From positions 310,001-374,000 of the forward strand of contig JADJQU010000005.1 in NCBI GenBank assembly GCA_016712565.1: a DNA stretch of 64,000 nucleotides, given 5' to 3'. Shown in pieces: positions 18,112-27,899 of the stretch (position 1 is the stretch's first letter; each line of letters begins with the position of its first letter). The stretch comes from Planctomycetota bacterium (lineage in GTDB: Bacteria; Planctomycetota; UBA1135; GCA-002686595). The notes below the pieces were generated by a model that saw only the letters and a program-made list of their open reading frames with translations, did not search any database and was not told where the DNA came from. The translations under genes and the position numbers were made by a program.

Positions 18112-20342
18112 CCAAGGGCCCTCGCACCGGCTGGCTCAACGCCGCCCGGGCTTTGGCCCTGGGGGTGGGACTCGCGGCCGTGATCGCCATGGCCTGCGAG
18201 TCCTCGCGGCCCCGCGGCGCCGGAGCCCGGGCCGCCCGCGAGGGGGCCGTGGAGGACGCGGGTGCCGCGAACCGCGGCGGGGCGCCCCAAGCACCGGAGA
18301 CAGCAGGGACAGCTGGGGCCCCGGATCCGCTCGCGGCCGAGGGACCCGCGGCGCGCACCGCGCCGAAGGCCGCGGGGGAGCCCCAGGGCCGGACCGGACT
18401 GGAGCCCCGCACGGGCCGGCCGGCGCGCACTGCCCGCAGCTGCGTCGAGTGCCACGGGGAATTCGTGCAGCAGCTCGCGGGGCGGACGCTGCACTTCCCG
18501 GACCTGGCCCTGCGCTGCGAGGACTGCCACGACAAGCACGGACTGGTGGGCGTGCTCAAGCTCAAGGCTCCCGAGCGCGAGCTGTGCCTGGGCTGCCACG
18601 ATCAGGGGACCCTGCGGGAATCCGCGGCCCACGCCCATGCCCCGGGCGCGGAAGTCCAGTGCTCCGCCTGCCACGATCCCCACGCCTCCACTGAGAAGCA
18701 GCTCCTGCTCGCCCCCGGCGCGAGCCTGTGTTTCCGCTGTCACGACAAGACGGAATTCGAGACGGGCAGCGTGCATGCCCCGGTGAAGGACGGCTGCCTG
18801 GATTGCCACGCGGCCCACGACAACGGCCGGCCCGCGGACCTGAAGCTCCCGGTGGCGGAGCTCTGCGCCCAGTGCCACGACGCCGCGCGGCCCGAATTCG
18901 CCGCGGCCCACGGAGGCTACGGGCTGGGGAGTTCCGACTGCAATTCCTGCCACGCGCCCCACCATTCGGAGGCCAAGGGGCTCTTGCGCCGGGTGACCCA
19001 CTCCCCGGTGCGCGAGGCCGCCTGCGACATGTGCCACGTGGCGGCCCAGGATCTGCCCGCGCCGGGCAATCTTCCGTCGGCCGCCGCGGGCGGGACCGCG
19101 CTCGAGCTGCCGCTCCTGATGCCCGTCCAGAAACTGTGCAAGGCCTGCCACGCCGGCCAGTGCAGCGATTTCTCCGCCCGCCCCGGGATCCATGCTCCCG
19201 TGGTGGCCGGGGATTGCACCGCCTGCCACGCCGTGCACTCCTCCGACCACGACAAGTTGCTGCTGGGCACGCCTGGGGAAACCTGCGCCAAGTGCCACGA
19301 CCCCAAGGCGAACCCCAAGTCGCTGGCACCGCGGCTGCCGCACCGACCGCTCGCGGACGGCCGCTGCACGGACTGCCACGACGCCCACGGCTCCGACGAC
19401 CGGCGGCTGCTCAAGGGCGAGGAGCAGGCCCTGTGCCTCTCCTGCCACGAGGGCATGAAGGCCGTGTTGGCGAAGCCCGTGCAGCACGCACCCATGGAAC
19501 TGTGCGGTTCCTGCCACAGCGGCCACGGCACCGAACATCCGTCGCTGCTGCGGGCGCCCGCCAGCGACCTGTGCCTGCGCTGCCACCAGGATCTCGCCCA
19601 GCGGCTCAAGAGCGAGAAGCTGCACAAGCCGGTGGCCATGGGCCGCTGCCTGGAGTGCCACGATCCCCACGGCACCGACGAGCCCAAGCTGCTGCGCCTA
19701 TCGGGCAGCGCCCTGTGCCTTTCCTGCCACGAGAAGGTGACGCACGAGCCTCCGGGCGGCAGCACCCACCCGCCGGTCAAGAAGGGCGAGTGCCTCACCT
19801 GTCACGACCCGCACTCCTCGCCCCACGAGCACCTCTCGCGCCAGGAGCCGGGAGAAATGTGCACGAGCTGTCACGGCCTGACGCGCCAAGCCATCGACGA
19901 GGCCCCGCTGAAGCACCCGCCCGCGGCGGCGGGGGCCTGCCTCGCCTGCCACACGGCCCACCATGCACCCCATCCTCACTTGATGGCCCAGTCCACGCGG
20001 GATACCTGCGCGGCCTGCCACCGGGAGGTGCTGGCGGAGACCACGCAGCCGGGCTTCTCCTCCCACGCGCCGGTGCGCGAGGGCGAGTGCACCCAATGCC
20101 ACCTGCCCCACGCCTCCCAGCACGGCGGCCTGGTGCGGGCGCCGATCCCCGAGCTGTGCCTCGGCTGCCACGACACCGGGAAGCCGGAGTTCGACAAGGC
20201 TCACCGTTCGCTCGCCGGCAAGACCACCGATTGCACGGCCTGTCACGCGCCGCACTCGGCCCCGGGCGAGGGGTTGTTCTGGCCCAATCGGCACGCGCCG
20301 TTCGCGGACAAGAAGTGCGAGGACTGCCATGGCAGCCACTAG
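18108..20342 (+). CDS. 26-haem c-type cytochrome (paired CXXCH family)
   Basis: 744 residues, GTG start overlapping the PPIase stop. I count 26 CXXCH motifs, so up to 26 covalent haems, about one per 27 residues after the leader. The motifs occur in regular pairs, with C..CHxxH followed ~20-30 residues later by LCxxCH, as in the doubled CXXCH family. The signal segment ends in AMAC (Cys30), compatible with a lipoprotein, followed by an Ala/Gly/Pro-rich spacer before the first haem. Extra His residues after many motifs (CHDPH, CHAPH) are candidate distal ligands. It likely acts as a wire-like electron carrier on or beyond the outer membrane. The 3' end overlaps the next gene by 14 bases. Confidence 0.9.
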   Translation: MTKGPRTGWLNAARALALGVGLAAVIAMACESSRPRGAGARAAREGAVEDAGAANRGGAPQAPETAGTAGAPDPLAAEGPAARTAPKAAGEPQGRTGLEPRTGRPARTARSCVECHGEFVQQLAGRTLHFPDLALRCEDCHDKHGLVGVLKLKAPERELCLGCHDQGTLRESAAHAHAPGAEVQCSACHDPHASTEKQLLLAPGASLCFRCHDKTEFETGSVHAPVKDGCLDCHAAHDNGRPADLKLPVAELCAQCHDAARPEFAAAHGGYGLGSSDCNSCHAPHHSEAKGLLRRVTHSPVREAACDMCHVAAQDLPAPGNLPSAAAGGTALELPLLMPVQKLCKACHAGQCSDFSARPGIHAPVVAGDCTACHAVHSSDHDKLLLGTPGETCAKCHDPKANPKSLAPRLPHRPLADGRCTDCHDAHGSDDRRLLKGEEQALCLSCHEGMKAVLAKPVQHAPMELCGSCHSGHGTEHPSLLRAPASDLCLRCHQDLAQRLKSEKLHKPVAMGRCLECHDPHGTDEPKLLRLSGSALCLSCHEKVTHEPPGGSTHPPVKKGECLTCHDPHSSPHEHLSRQEPGEMCTSCHGLTRQAIDEAPLKHPPAAAGACLACHTAHHAPHPHLMAQSTRDTCAACHREVLAETTQPGFSSHAPVREGECTQCHLPHASQHGGLVRAPIPELCLGCHDTGKPEFDKAHRSLAGKTTDCTACHAPHSAPGEGLFWPNRHAPFADKKCEDCHGSH

Positions 20343-21715
20343 TCGCTGGATTCCGCTCTCGCTCTTCGCCGCCGTGCTCCTGGCGGTGGCGTCGGCTTCG
20401 CAGCCGTCGATCCTCCCGGGGGCCCAGGGGACTGCGGCCGGCCCGTCCGCCCCGGTCCAGGACGCGGCCCTGGGCGCCACGGCCCAGAATCCGGCTCCCG
20501 AGGGGGGCCTCCACGGCGGGCCCACGAAGGACTGCCTCTCCTGCCACGAACCGCTCAAGGCGGATCTCCAACGGGCCTTTCCCCACAAGCCCGCCCTGGA
20601 GGGCCAATGCGTGGAGTGTCACGCGCCCCACGCGGCCCGCCACGAGAAGCTGCTCCAAGGCCCGCGAGCGCGCCCTGTGCGCCGGCTGTCACGGCGAGCA
20701 GATCGCCGCCTTCATGAAGGGCAGCGTGCACACGCCGATCAAGGAAGGCCAGTGCACGAGCTGCCACGCGGCCCACGGTTCGGAGAACGAGCATCTCCTG
20801 GTGCGCACGGGCAACGAATTGTGCACCGGCTGCCACAAGCAGAAGCACGACGAGGCGAGCCTGCCCTTCGTGCACGACCCCTTCGCCAACGGCGCCTGCC
20901 TGGATTGCCACGGGGCCCACAACACGCCTTTCCCCGACCAACTCACCGCGCGGTCGGCCAACCTCTGCCGCCTGTGCCACCCGCCCGAGGCCGAAGAGCT
21001 GGTGAGCGCCCATTCGGGCATCCCCGTCCAGGGCTCGGACTGCACCGGTTGCCACGACCCCCATGCCTCGAGTTCCGACGGGCCCCTGCGCGCCTTCGTG
21101 CACGCGCCCTTCGGCGACAAGAGCTGCGAGATGTGCCACAGGACGGACACGGAAACGCCGCGACTCGTGCGCGCCACGGGCGGGCGCCTGTGCGCCGTGT
21201 GCCACAAGGGCTACCCCAAGGCCGGCGACACGGTGGTGCACGCCCCGGTGGGCAAGGGCGAATGCGCCGCTTGCCATGTGCAGCACACCGGCGACGTCAA
21301 GGGACTGCTGGCCAAGGGATCCAAGGAGCTGTGTTCCTCCTGCCACCAGCCGCTGCTCGAGCGGGGCGTGCGTTCGAAATCGGTGCACCCCATCGTGGAC
21401 GAGAAGGGTGCCTGTCTGGGCTGCCACGCGCCCCACTCCTCCAGCGAGGAGCACCTGCTCTCGGCGGGCCCGATCCGCACCTGCCTCGCCTGCCACGAGA
21501 CCGCCAAGCACGGCCACCCCCTGGGCGAGGACCGCCTCGATCCGAGAACCAACAAGCCCATCACCTGTGTCACCTGCCACGATCCCCACGGCACGGCGTT
21601 CTCCTACACCTTGCGCGGCGACCAGTCGCGCGGGCTGTGCCTGGAGTGCCACGACACGGACCACCAGCCGGTGAAGAAGCCGGTCAAGCAAGCGGATGAC
21701 GGCGGCCTGCGCTAG
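20329..21715 (+). CDS. 16-haem c-type cytochrome (frameshifted)
   Basis: About 460 residues when the break is repaired. N-terminal signal peptide (SLFAAVLLAVASAS), then 16 CXXCH motifs of the paired type seen in the preceding gene. The first two (CLSCH, CVECH) are read from ATG 20329; the other fourteen are in the +1 frame. The break is at about 20655-20656, where removal of one C from CTCCAAG joins HEKLL to KARERALCAGCH, a typical haem-binding stretch. This looks like an assembly or sequencing insertion rather than decay, because the rest of the gene is intact to TAG 21715. It overlaps the NHL gene by 20 bases. Probably works with the 26-haem protein. Confidence 0.85.
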
Positions 21716-22727
21716 CTGGTGCCTCGGGCTGGCGCTCCTGCTCCAGGCCGGGGACGGTTCCGGTGGCGCGAAGCCCGCCCCGGCGCCGGCCTATCCGTGG
21801 GAGATCGTGCCAGGGGACGCGTTGTGGGGACACCTCAGCGAGGGCAATTTCCGCGAGCCCGTGGGCCTGTGCTTCGAACCCGTGGCGCGCGAACTCTACG
21901 TCGCGGATTCCAAGAATGCGCGCATCGGAGTCTTCGACGCCGAGGGCACGCCGGTGTTCACCTTCGGCGGCGCGGCCGTGCTCCAGGAACCCCAGGCGGT
22001 GTTCGCCGACCGTGAAGGGACCCTCTTCGTGGTGGATGGGGACCGCACCCGGCTCTCGCGCTTCAATTACCGCGGCGAGGCCGAACCGCCGATCGAGTTC
22101 AAGGTGGCGCTCACTGCGCAGGCCCTCGCGACACCGATCAGCATCGCCGCCGCGGCCCGGGATCTCGAGGGCCGCTGGTGGGTGGCCGATCGCGCCACGA
22201 ACCGCATCTGGCTGTTCGAGGTCCAGGGGGGCCAGGGAAAGGCCCTGCGGGAGCTCCCGCCGCCCATCGGCAAGTCGAGTTTCCAGTCGATCTCCGACAT
22301 CGCCGTGTCCTCCGAGGGGCTCCTGGCCGTCAGCGACCAGCGCGGAGAGCCGGTGATCCACGTGTACGACCCGCAGGGGACCATGCTCCACGCCTTCGGG
22401 AAGAAGGACATCGGCCTCGACAACTTCACGGCGGCCATCGCGCTCACCTTCGACGAGCGCGGGTTCCTCTACGCCGTCGATCTGCTGCGGCACGACGTCA
22501 AGGTGTTCACGCCCGCGGGCAAGATGGTGGCGCGCTTCGGCGGCTGGTTTTCGCCCGAGACCCGTGGGCGCGCTCCGGGAGAGCTGCTCTACCCGGCCGA
22601 CATCGCCATCGATCCAGAGGGCGCCATCTGGGTGGCCGAGCGCTTCGGCCATCGCGTGCAGATGTTCGCGCGCCGGCCCCTGACGCAGCGGCCGGGGAAA
22701 TCCGGCGTGGGTCCGCCAGGACGCTGA
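21696..22727 (+). CDS. Secreted NHL-repeat beta-propeller protein
   Basis: 343 residues with a short signal peptide (CLGLALLLQAG). Repeats such as FREPVGLCFEPVARELYVADSKNARI, LQEPQAVFADREGTLFVVDGDRTRL and LLYPADIAIDPEGAIWVAERFGHRVQMF are NHL repeats that should form a six-bladed propeller. It overlaps the cytochrome gene by 20 bases and is thus part of the same operon. NHL proteins accompany multihaem cytochromes in several electron-exporting bacteria (from memory, e.g. beside omcS in Geobacter), where their role is not settled; a scaffold or docking function is plausible. Confidence 0.85.
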   Translation: MTAACASWCLGLALLLQAGDGSGGAKPAPAPAYPWEIVPGDALWGHLSEGNFREPVGLCFEPVARELYVADSKNARIGVFDAEGTPVFTFGGAAVLQEPQAVFADREGTLFVVDGDRTRLSRFNYRGEAEPPIEFKVALTAQALATPISIAAAARDLEGRWWVADRATNRIWLFEVQGGQGKALRELPPPIGKSSFQSISDIAVSSEGLLAVSDQRGEPVIHVYDPQGTMLHAFGKKDIGLDNFTAAIALTFDERGFLYAVDLLRHDVKVFTPAGKMVARFGGWFSPETRGRAPGELLYPADIAIDPEGAIWVAERFGHRVQMFARRPLTQRPGKSGVGPPGR

Positions 22728-22781
22728 GGACCCGTTCGCATTCCATCCACGTCGCCACTTTCCATCCGCAGCGAGTCCCAC

Positions 22782-24305
22782 ATGGAAGCCAGATCTTCGA
22801 AGGGAGTGGAGGCGCGCTTCGGGGCGTCGAACGGCGCGGCGACCTGGTCGCTCTGGGCCTGTTGGATGCTGCTCTTCCTCGGGCTCGTCCTGGGGGCCTG
22901 TCAGCGGCCCGAGCGCTCGAACGTAGAGCCCGTGGAGGCCACCAGCTCGCGCATCGACGTGTTCCTCCGCTGCGTCGACGGCACGGCCGCGGAGCTGGGC
23001 TTCGGCCTCGTGGCGGTGGAGGTGGGGGACGAGAACGGCGGGTGGCGGCCGCTCTCCGGCGTGCGGCGGGAGGTGCTTTCCAAGGAGAGCGCGGGGCGAT
23101 TGCAGCTGGCCGGAGCGATCGTCCCTCCCGGCCGCTACGTGAGTCTGCGCTTGACCCTCGACCGGGCCTGGATTCAGCGCGAAGGGGAGCGCAGGGCGCT
23201 GACCCTGGAGATCCCCCAGGCGGCGGGCAGCGAAGGAGCCCCGGCGGACCCTGCGTTGCCCGGGGCGACGCAGAGCTACTCCCTGCCCCTGGACCTTTCG
23301 GTGCGCTCCCGGGATGCGGCTTCCGTGTTCCTCGACTGGCGCGCCACGGATTCCCTGCGCGGAGGGCTGGGGTTCCTGCCGCAGTTCACGAGTTCCCTCG
23401 AGCGGCCCCAGACCTTCCTGGGAATGCTCTACGTGGCGGACGCGGGCTCGGGCTCGGTGCTCGGGATCGACCGCGCCAGCGGACAGGTGGTTTCCACGGT
23501 CAAGGCGGGCGCTGAACCGCGAGCCCTGGCGCTTTCCCTCGACCGCCGCCGACTGTGCGTCGCCAACGCGGGCGACGGATCGCTCTCGATCCTGGACCTG
23601 CGCCGGGGTCATGTGGAGTCCAGCAGCGCCGTGGGTTTCAGCGCGGGGACCTGCGACGTGGTGCTGGCCGACGGAGGCCGCCTGGTGGCCTTGGCCAACG
23701 CCGGGCAGGATTCGGTGTCCTTCCTGATCTTCGGTTCGGGCGGCGTGGTGCAGAACGTGCCCGTGGGCCGTGGTCCGACGCGCCTCGCCTCTGCGGATTC
23801 CCTGGCGCGCATCTTCGTCTGCGAGTCGGGCAACGACAGCATCTCGGTGATCGACGCGAACTCTCGCTCGGTGGTGGCCCAGGTGGCCGTGGAGTCCGCG
23901 CCCACCGACGTGGAGCTCGACCGCGACGAGCGCGAGCTCTACGTGAGCCACCGCACCTCCCCCAATCTGGTGGTGCTGGACGCGCGTTCCCTGGCCCGCA
24001 CGGCGACCCTGTTCGTCGGCGGCGACGTGACCGACCTGCTGGCGGATCCCGGCCGAAGTCGGATCTACGTGGCGCGCTCGAACCCGCCGGAGATCGTGGT
24101 GGTCGAGCGTCGGCTGGGCTCGATCGTGCGCCGCATCCCCCTGGACGGCCGGGTCGAGTCCATGGCGCTTTCCCTGGACGGGGCCGAGCTGTTCGCCGCG
24201 GCCCCCGACCAGGGAGCCGTGGTGGTGATCGACCTGGTGCTGGGTCGCCGGCGATCGGCGATCCGCTGCGGAACGCGACCCATGGACGTGGTGATCGCCC
24301 AATGA
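22782..24305 (+). CDS. YVTN-type beta-propeller lipoprotein
   Basis: 507 residues. A lipobox LGAC puts the lipidated Cys at residue 40. The first ~200 residues form a beta-rich domain (SSRIDVFLRCVDGTAAELGFGLVAVEVGD), possibly a carbohydrate- or protein-binding sandwich. The rest is a seven-bladed YVTN propeller with repeats like MLYVADAGSGSVLGIDRASGQVVSTV, RRRLCVANAGDGSLSILDLRRG and ARIFVCESGNDSISVIDANSRSVVAQV. Follows the NHL gene by 54 bases and precedes the barrel-like gene by 16. Likely a surface or periplasmic partner of the cytochromes; no enzymatic residues recognised. Confidence 0.82.
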   Translation: MEARSSKGVEARFGASNGAATWSLWACWMLLFLGLVLGACQRPERSNVEPVEATSSRIDVFLRCVDGTAAELGFGLVAVEVGDENGGWRPLSGVRREVLSKESAGRLQLAGAIVPPGRYVSLRLTLDRAWIQREGERRALTLEIPQAAGSEGAPADPALPGATQSYSLPLDLSVRSRDAASVFLDWRATDSLRGGLGFLPQFTSSLERPQTFLGMLYVADAGSGSVLGIDRASGQVVSTVKAGAEPRALALSLDRRRLCVANAGDGSLSILDLRRGHVESSSAVGFSAGTCDVVLADGGRLVALANAGQDSVSFLIFGSGGVVQNVPVGRGPTRLASADSLARIFVCESGNDSISVIDANSRSVVAQVAVESAPTDVELDRDERELYVSHRTSPNLVVLDARSLARTATLFVGGDVTDLLADPGRSRIYVARSNPPEIVVVERRLGSIVRRIPLDGRVESMALSLDGAELFAAAPDQGAVVVIDLVLGRRRSAIRCGTRPMDVVIAQ

Positions 24306-24321
24306 CCCCCTGACCCCGCCC

Positions 24322-26580
24322 ATGAGCCGTCAGCAGAGGCACCGCCGCGCCAGCGTCGCCCCCGGGCGGCAAGGAGGTCCGTCCGCCGGCGGCTCGGGGC
24401 CGGTGGGGGGACCGCGCCGGGCTCCCGTCCCTGGCCGGGCGTCCCCCCGGGCCTTGGCCCTGGTGACCGGGGCGGCCCTGATGGCCCTGATGCCCCTGGT
24501 GATCGGGGGGTGCGGGACCACGAACAACCCCGTGCAGCGGGCTCGCAGCTCCTTCGAAAGCGCCAAGACCGGTCCCAACCAGACCACCACCCAGACCCAG
24601 CTCCTGGAGCTGGGCGTCCAGGATCGCGTCGGCCCGGACTTCGAGTATCGCGTCAGCGACAAGTTCGTGCATTCCTCGCAGCGCCTGGACCTGGCCGCGG
24701 GCAGCTCCGAGGAGGATCGCACGCTGCACCGGCCGTCCCTGGACCTGATCGCCAGCTCCGGGACCCTGCGCTGGACCCAGCTGTTCCAGTCCCAGGAGGA
24801 TCGCTCGTGGATCGACAACGGCCAGGACAACCGCCTGGTGCGCAACGACGTGCTGGAGAAGCTCGAATGGACTCCGGTGGACCTGCCCCAGGTCACGGGC
24901 TGGTTCAACTACCGCACCACGGAAGATCGGTACTTCGTCGACCAGGAGCGGCTCGACGCGCGGCTGGGCGTGAGCCAGACCCTGGACGTCTTCAGCTACG
25001 AGTACAGCTTCCGCGGAGAGCGCACCGACGACCTGGGTGTCGACGTGCAGTCGGACCGCATCGAGCAATTGGCGCGCCTCAGTTACCAGGACCGCCACTT
25101 CCAGGACACGCTGTTCACCACCGTGAGCCTGTTCGGCAGCCTGCGCAGCAACGACACCGACGTGCCCGCCGGCAGCACGCCCACGCTGCAGGTGTTTCCG
25201 ACGCAGGCCTTCGCGGACATCGACACGACCCCCCAGGTCTCCACGTTGCCCCAGAATCCGGCGCTGATCGACGGCAACCTGGCCGGTCCCACGGGCATCG
25301 ACATCGGCGGATTCGCCTCGGGCGGCCAGCTCTCCTGGAACCTGGCTGTGCAATTGCCGCCGGGCCAGTCCGTGGACCGAGTCGAGTGGGTCACCCAGTC
25401 CGCCGTGCCCGCGAACCTGGCCGGCCAGTTCGCCTTCTCGGTGTGGGTCTCGGACGACAACGCCTTCTGGACCCTGATCCAGAATTCGGCCGCCTACACG
25501 TACGACTTCGCGTTCCAGCGCTTCCGCATCTCGATTCCCAGCGTGTCCAACCGCTTCGTGAAGGTGGTGAACACCGCTTCGCCCGCGGCGGCGCCGGCGG
25601 TGCTGGTGACGGAGATGGAGGTCTTCAGGCTCTCCGCGGGCGGCGGCTCCTCGCGCAATTCCTTCGACGACTCGATCCGGAGCGCCACCGCCAACGTGTC
25701 CTGGCGCCTGGTGGAGAGCCTGACCCTGGGCGCCGACCTGTTCGTTCAGGAGGCCGATGCGACATCCAATAGTCTCGACACCCGGGACGAGACACGGGTC
25801 GACACCGGCCTGTGGGCGGCTTGGACGCCCGACGAGCAGGTGGATCTCAACCTGCGTGTCTCCGATCAGCGCCTGAGCGACCCCCTGCTGCGCGACGAGG
25901 AGCTGCTGACCTTGCTCGGGGCGGTGTCCTACCGGCCCCTGCGCACCCTGGACTTCGACCTGAGCCTCCTGCGCAGCGACCGCGACGTGGATTCTTCGAA
26001 CGACGTGCAGAACGACATCGCCCAGACCCTGGCCTCGGCCGAGCTCTTGCCCACCCTGCGCGCCGAGCTGGGGCTCGAATACAACAACACTCATGACTCC
26101 ACCAACCGGCGCGAGATCGAGCGCTGGATCAGCAGCGCGGGCCTGATCGCCGAGGTGACCCCGACCCTGGACGCCACCCTGCGCGCGCGCAACGATGCCG
26201 CCGAGGTCACTGGGGCCGGGGCGGCGGGTGTGCCGGATCCCTCCGAGGAACGCTACGAGCTGACCCTGGTGTGGCGGCCCAGCGAACACCTGATCGGCGA
26301 GGCCGAACTGCGCTGGATCGACAGCTTCGCGGGGGAGGGGCTCGACGAGCGTCTGCGCGTGGACTGGATCCCCTTCGGCGACGGCACGCTGGACACGCAG
26401 TTGGACTACGACCGCACGCGCGTGCAGTCCTTCGGCGATTCCCACGTGGATCGCTGGCGCGCCCTGGTGCGCTACGGCCTGAATCCCTACGCCTACCTGG
26501 AGCTGCAGTTCGCCGCCGAGGATCCGAGCCCCGGCGATTCCACCCAGATCCTGAGCGTGGCCTTCAACTACAGTTCCTGA
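24322..26580 (+). CDS. Putative outer-membrane beta-barrel with discoidin-like insert
   Basis: 752 residues. A long basic leader precedes a signal segment ending in IGGC (Cys64). The mature part is rich in alternating polar/aromatic strands (WFNYRTTEDRYFVD, FDLSLLRSDRDVDSS, LDTQLDYDRTRV), and the last residues YLELQFAAEDPSPGDSTQILSVAFNY fit terminal barrel strands, although the final aromatic is followed by SS. Residues ~315-435 resemble an F5/8 (discoidin) domain (WVTQSAVPANLAGQFAFSVWVSDDNAFWTLI and RFVKVVNT). It closes the cytochrome operon and is the best candidate for the porin of a porin-cytochrome conduit. No homology to MtrB is claimed; topology is inferred by eye. Confidence 0.65.
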   Translation: MSRQQRHRRASVAPGRQGGPSAGGSGPVGGPRRAPVPGRASPRALALVTGAALMALMPLVIGGCGTTNNPVQRARSSFESAKTGPNQTTTQTQLLELGVQDRVGPDFEYRVSDKFVHSSQRLDLAAGSSEEDRTLHRPSLDLIASSGTLRWTQLFQSQEDRSWIDNGQDNRLVRNDVLEKLEWTPVDLPQVTGWFNYRTTEDRYFVDQERLDARLGVSQTLDVFSYEYSFRGERTDDLGVDVQSDRIEQLARLSYQDRHFQDTLFTTVSLFGSLRSNDTDVPAGSTPTLQVFPTQAFADIDTTPQVSTLPQNPALIDGNLAGPTGIDIGGFASGGQLSWNLAVQLPPGQSVDRVEWVTQSAVPANLAGQFAFSVWVSDDNAFWTLIQNSAAYTYDFAFQRFRISIPSVSNRFVKVVNTASPAAAPAVLVTEMEVFRLSAGGGSSRNSFDDSIRSATANVSWRLVESLTLGADLFVQEADATSNSLDTRDETRVDTGLWAAWTPDEQVDLNLRVSDQRLSDPLLRDEELLTLLGAVSYRPLRTLDFDLSLLRSDRDVDSSNDVQNDIAQTLASAELLPTLRAELGLEYNNTHDSTNRREIERWISSAGLIAEVTPTLDATLRARNDAAEVTGAGAAGVPDPSEERYELTLVWRPSEHLIGEAELRWIDSFAGEGLDERLRVDWIPFGDGTLDTQLDYDRTRVQSFGDSHVDRWRALVRYGLNPYAYLELQFAAEDPSPGDSTQILSVAFNYSS

Positions 26581-26613
26581 AGGCCCGGCGAGTCCGGCCG
26601 CCGACCGTCGTGC

Positions 26614-27795
26614 TCAGGGGACGAAGGGCGAGGTGCCGTGGCACTGGCGGCACAGGTCCTCCACGCCGCGGCCGCCCGTGTCGCCGTTCTCGGTCTTCGT
26701 TCCCGAGCCGGAACGGTAGATCAGCCCGAAGGCATTGTCGTTGCCGTGGGCCCGATGGCAGGTGATGCAGGTGGGTGTCAGCCCGCCCGCGGGCGAGTCC
26801 CACGCACCCAGGGAACTCATGACCTTGACGCGGTTTTCGCGCGACAGGAACAGCACGGGGCTGGACCAATCCCCGGCGGAGGAACCGACCGCCCCCAGGT
26901 CGACCCCCGCGGCGGGATGCCGCAGGAAGCCGCTCAGGCCGCCGCCCGCCGGGCTGCCGCCGATGTTCCCGGGGCTGCCTGCCGCCCCGTGAAAGCGGTC
27001 GTGGCACCCGGCGCAGAAGCGCGCCATCGCCGAGTCCCCGGCTTGGGGCTCGTTGAAGTCCACATCGGCCTCGTCGTAGCCGCGCTCCCGGCGCAGGAAC
27101 ACGTCCAGGGTCAAGTCGTTGGATCCCGGCCGGCCCGCGTTGTAGGTCACGGTCCCCTCACCGGGGCGGTTGTTGCCGGCATCGCTGCGCAGATTGCGGT
27201 AGATGTTCGTGCCTTCGACGCCGCCGTGGGGCGCGTGGCAGTGGACGCAATTGAGCCCGCGACCCGGACCGGCCGACGTGGCCCTCGCCGCATTCCAAGG
27301 CGGGTCCGAACCGGGCGCGAATTCGGTGCTGCCCAGCGTGTGTCCGGTGGGGGCGAGGCCGACTCCCGACTCCAGGTTGAGGAAGCCTGCCTGGCGCAGG
27401 GCTCCGGGCGCGCGACCCTGGTTCGTTCCCAGGACGTCCGGGGCGCGCTGGGAGCCGTCGTGGCAGGAGAGGCACAACTCGTTGATGTCTCGGCGCAACA
27501 GCGAGCCGACCGTGCCGTTCGAGAGGGCACCAGAGCCTCCTGGATTCCCGGAGGTCGCGGTGCCGGACCCGCCAGGTGCCGCGCTGAAGTGCATCACGTG
27601 GCATTCGCCGCAGGCGAGTGTGCCCCGATCGTGGTAGTCACCGGCCCACACCTCGCGGAGCACACCTCCGGCGTGGAGCGAGAGCCAGAGGCCCGACGCG
27701 AGCGCCACGGAAACCAGAGCGATCGCGCCCAGCCCGGCAGTCCGGGGACCACGAGGTGCGCGAGGTGTGCGAGGGCGCTGGAGCGGGGAGGTCAT
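26614..27795 (-). CDS. Hexaheme c-type cytochrome, paralogue A
   Basis: 393 residues from ATG 27795. A signal/anchor segment (GAIALVSVALASGLWLSL) is followed by six CXXCH motifs: CGECH, CLSCH, CVHCH, CAGCH, CITCH, CRQCH. It matches the neighbour at 27982-29070 along its whole length: GDYHDRGTL before haem 1, RRDINELCLSCHD at haem 2, DEADVDFNEPQAGDSA before haem 4, FLRHPAAGV between haems 4 and 5, and ENGDTGGRGVEDLC at haem 6. Both lie on the strand opposite the big cytochrome operon and converge with it (33 bases between stops). Extra His residues give CHxxH patterns. Secreted electron carrier; I do not recognise a named family. Confidence 0.86.
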   Translation of the reverse strand: MTSPLQRPRTPRAPRGPRTAGLGAIALVSVALASGLWLSLHAGGVLREVWAGDYHDRGTLACGECHVMHFSAAPGGSGTATSGNPGGSGALSNGTVGSLLRRDINELCLSCHDGSQRAPDVLGTNQGRAPGALRQAGFLNLESGVGLAPTGHTLGSTEFAPGSDPPWNAARATSAGPGRGLNCVHCHAPHGGVEGTNIYRNLRSDAGNNRPGEGTVTYNAGRPGSNDLTLDVFLRRERGYDEADVDFNEPQAGDSAMARFCAGCHDRFHGAAGSPGNIGGSPAGGGLSGFLRHPAAGVDLGAVGSSAGDWSSPVLFLSRENRVKVMSSLGAWDSPAGGLTPTCITCHRAHGNDNAFGLIYRSGSGTKTENGDTGGRGVEDLCRQCHGTSPFVP

Positions 27796-27899
27796 CCGCT
27801 GCCCAGGATCGGCCGCGGCCCGGGGCGTTCTTGATGTCCGCCGTTGAACTGCCCCGGACCGCCCGGGGGCGGACGGGGGAGGGTCCTCCCAAAAGAACC

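Noticed and set aside
20640..20675. Programmed ribosomal frameshift in the 16-haem cytochrome
   Set aside because: No slippery heptamer or following pseudoknot is evident, and other genes nearby show similar single-base breaks, so assembly error is simpler.
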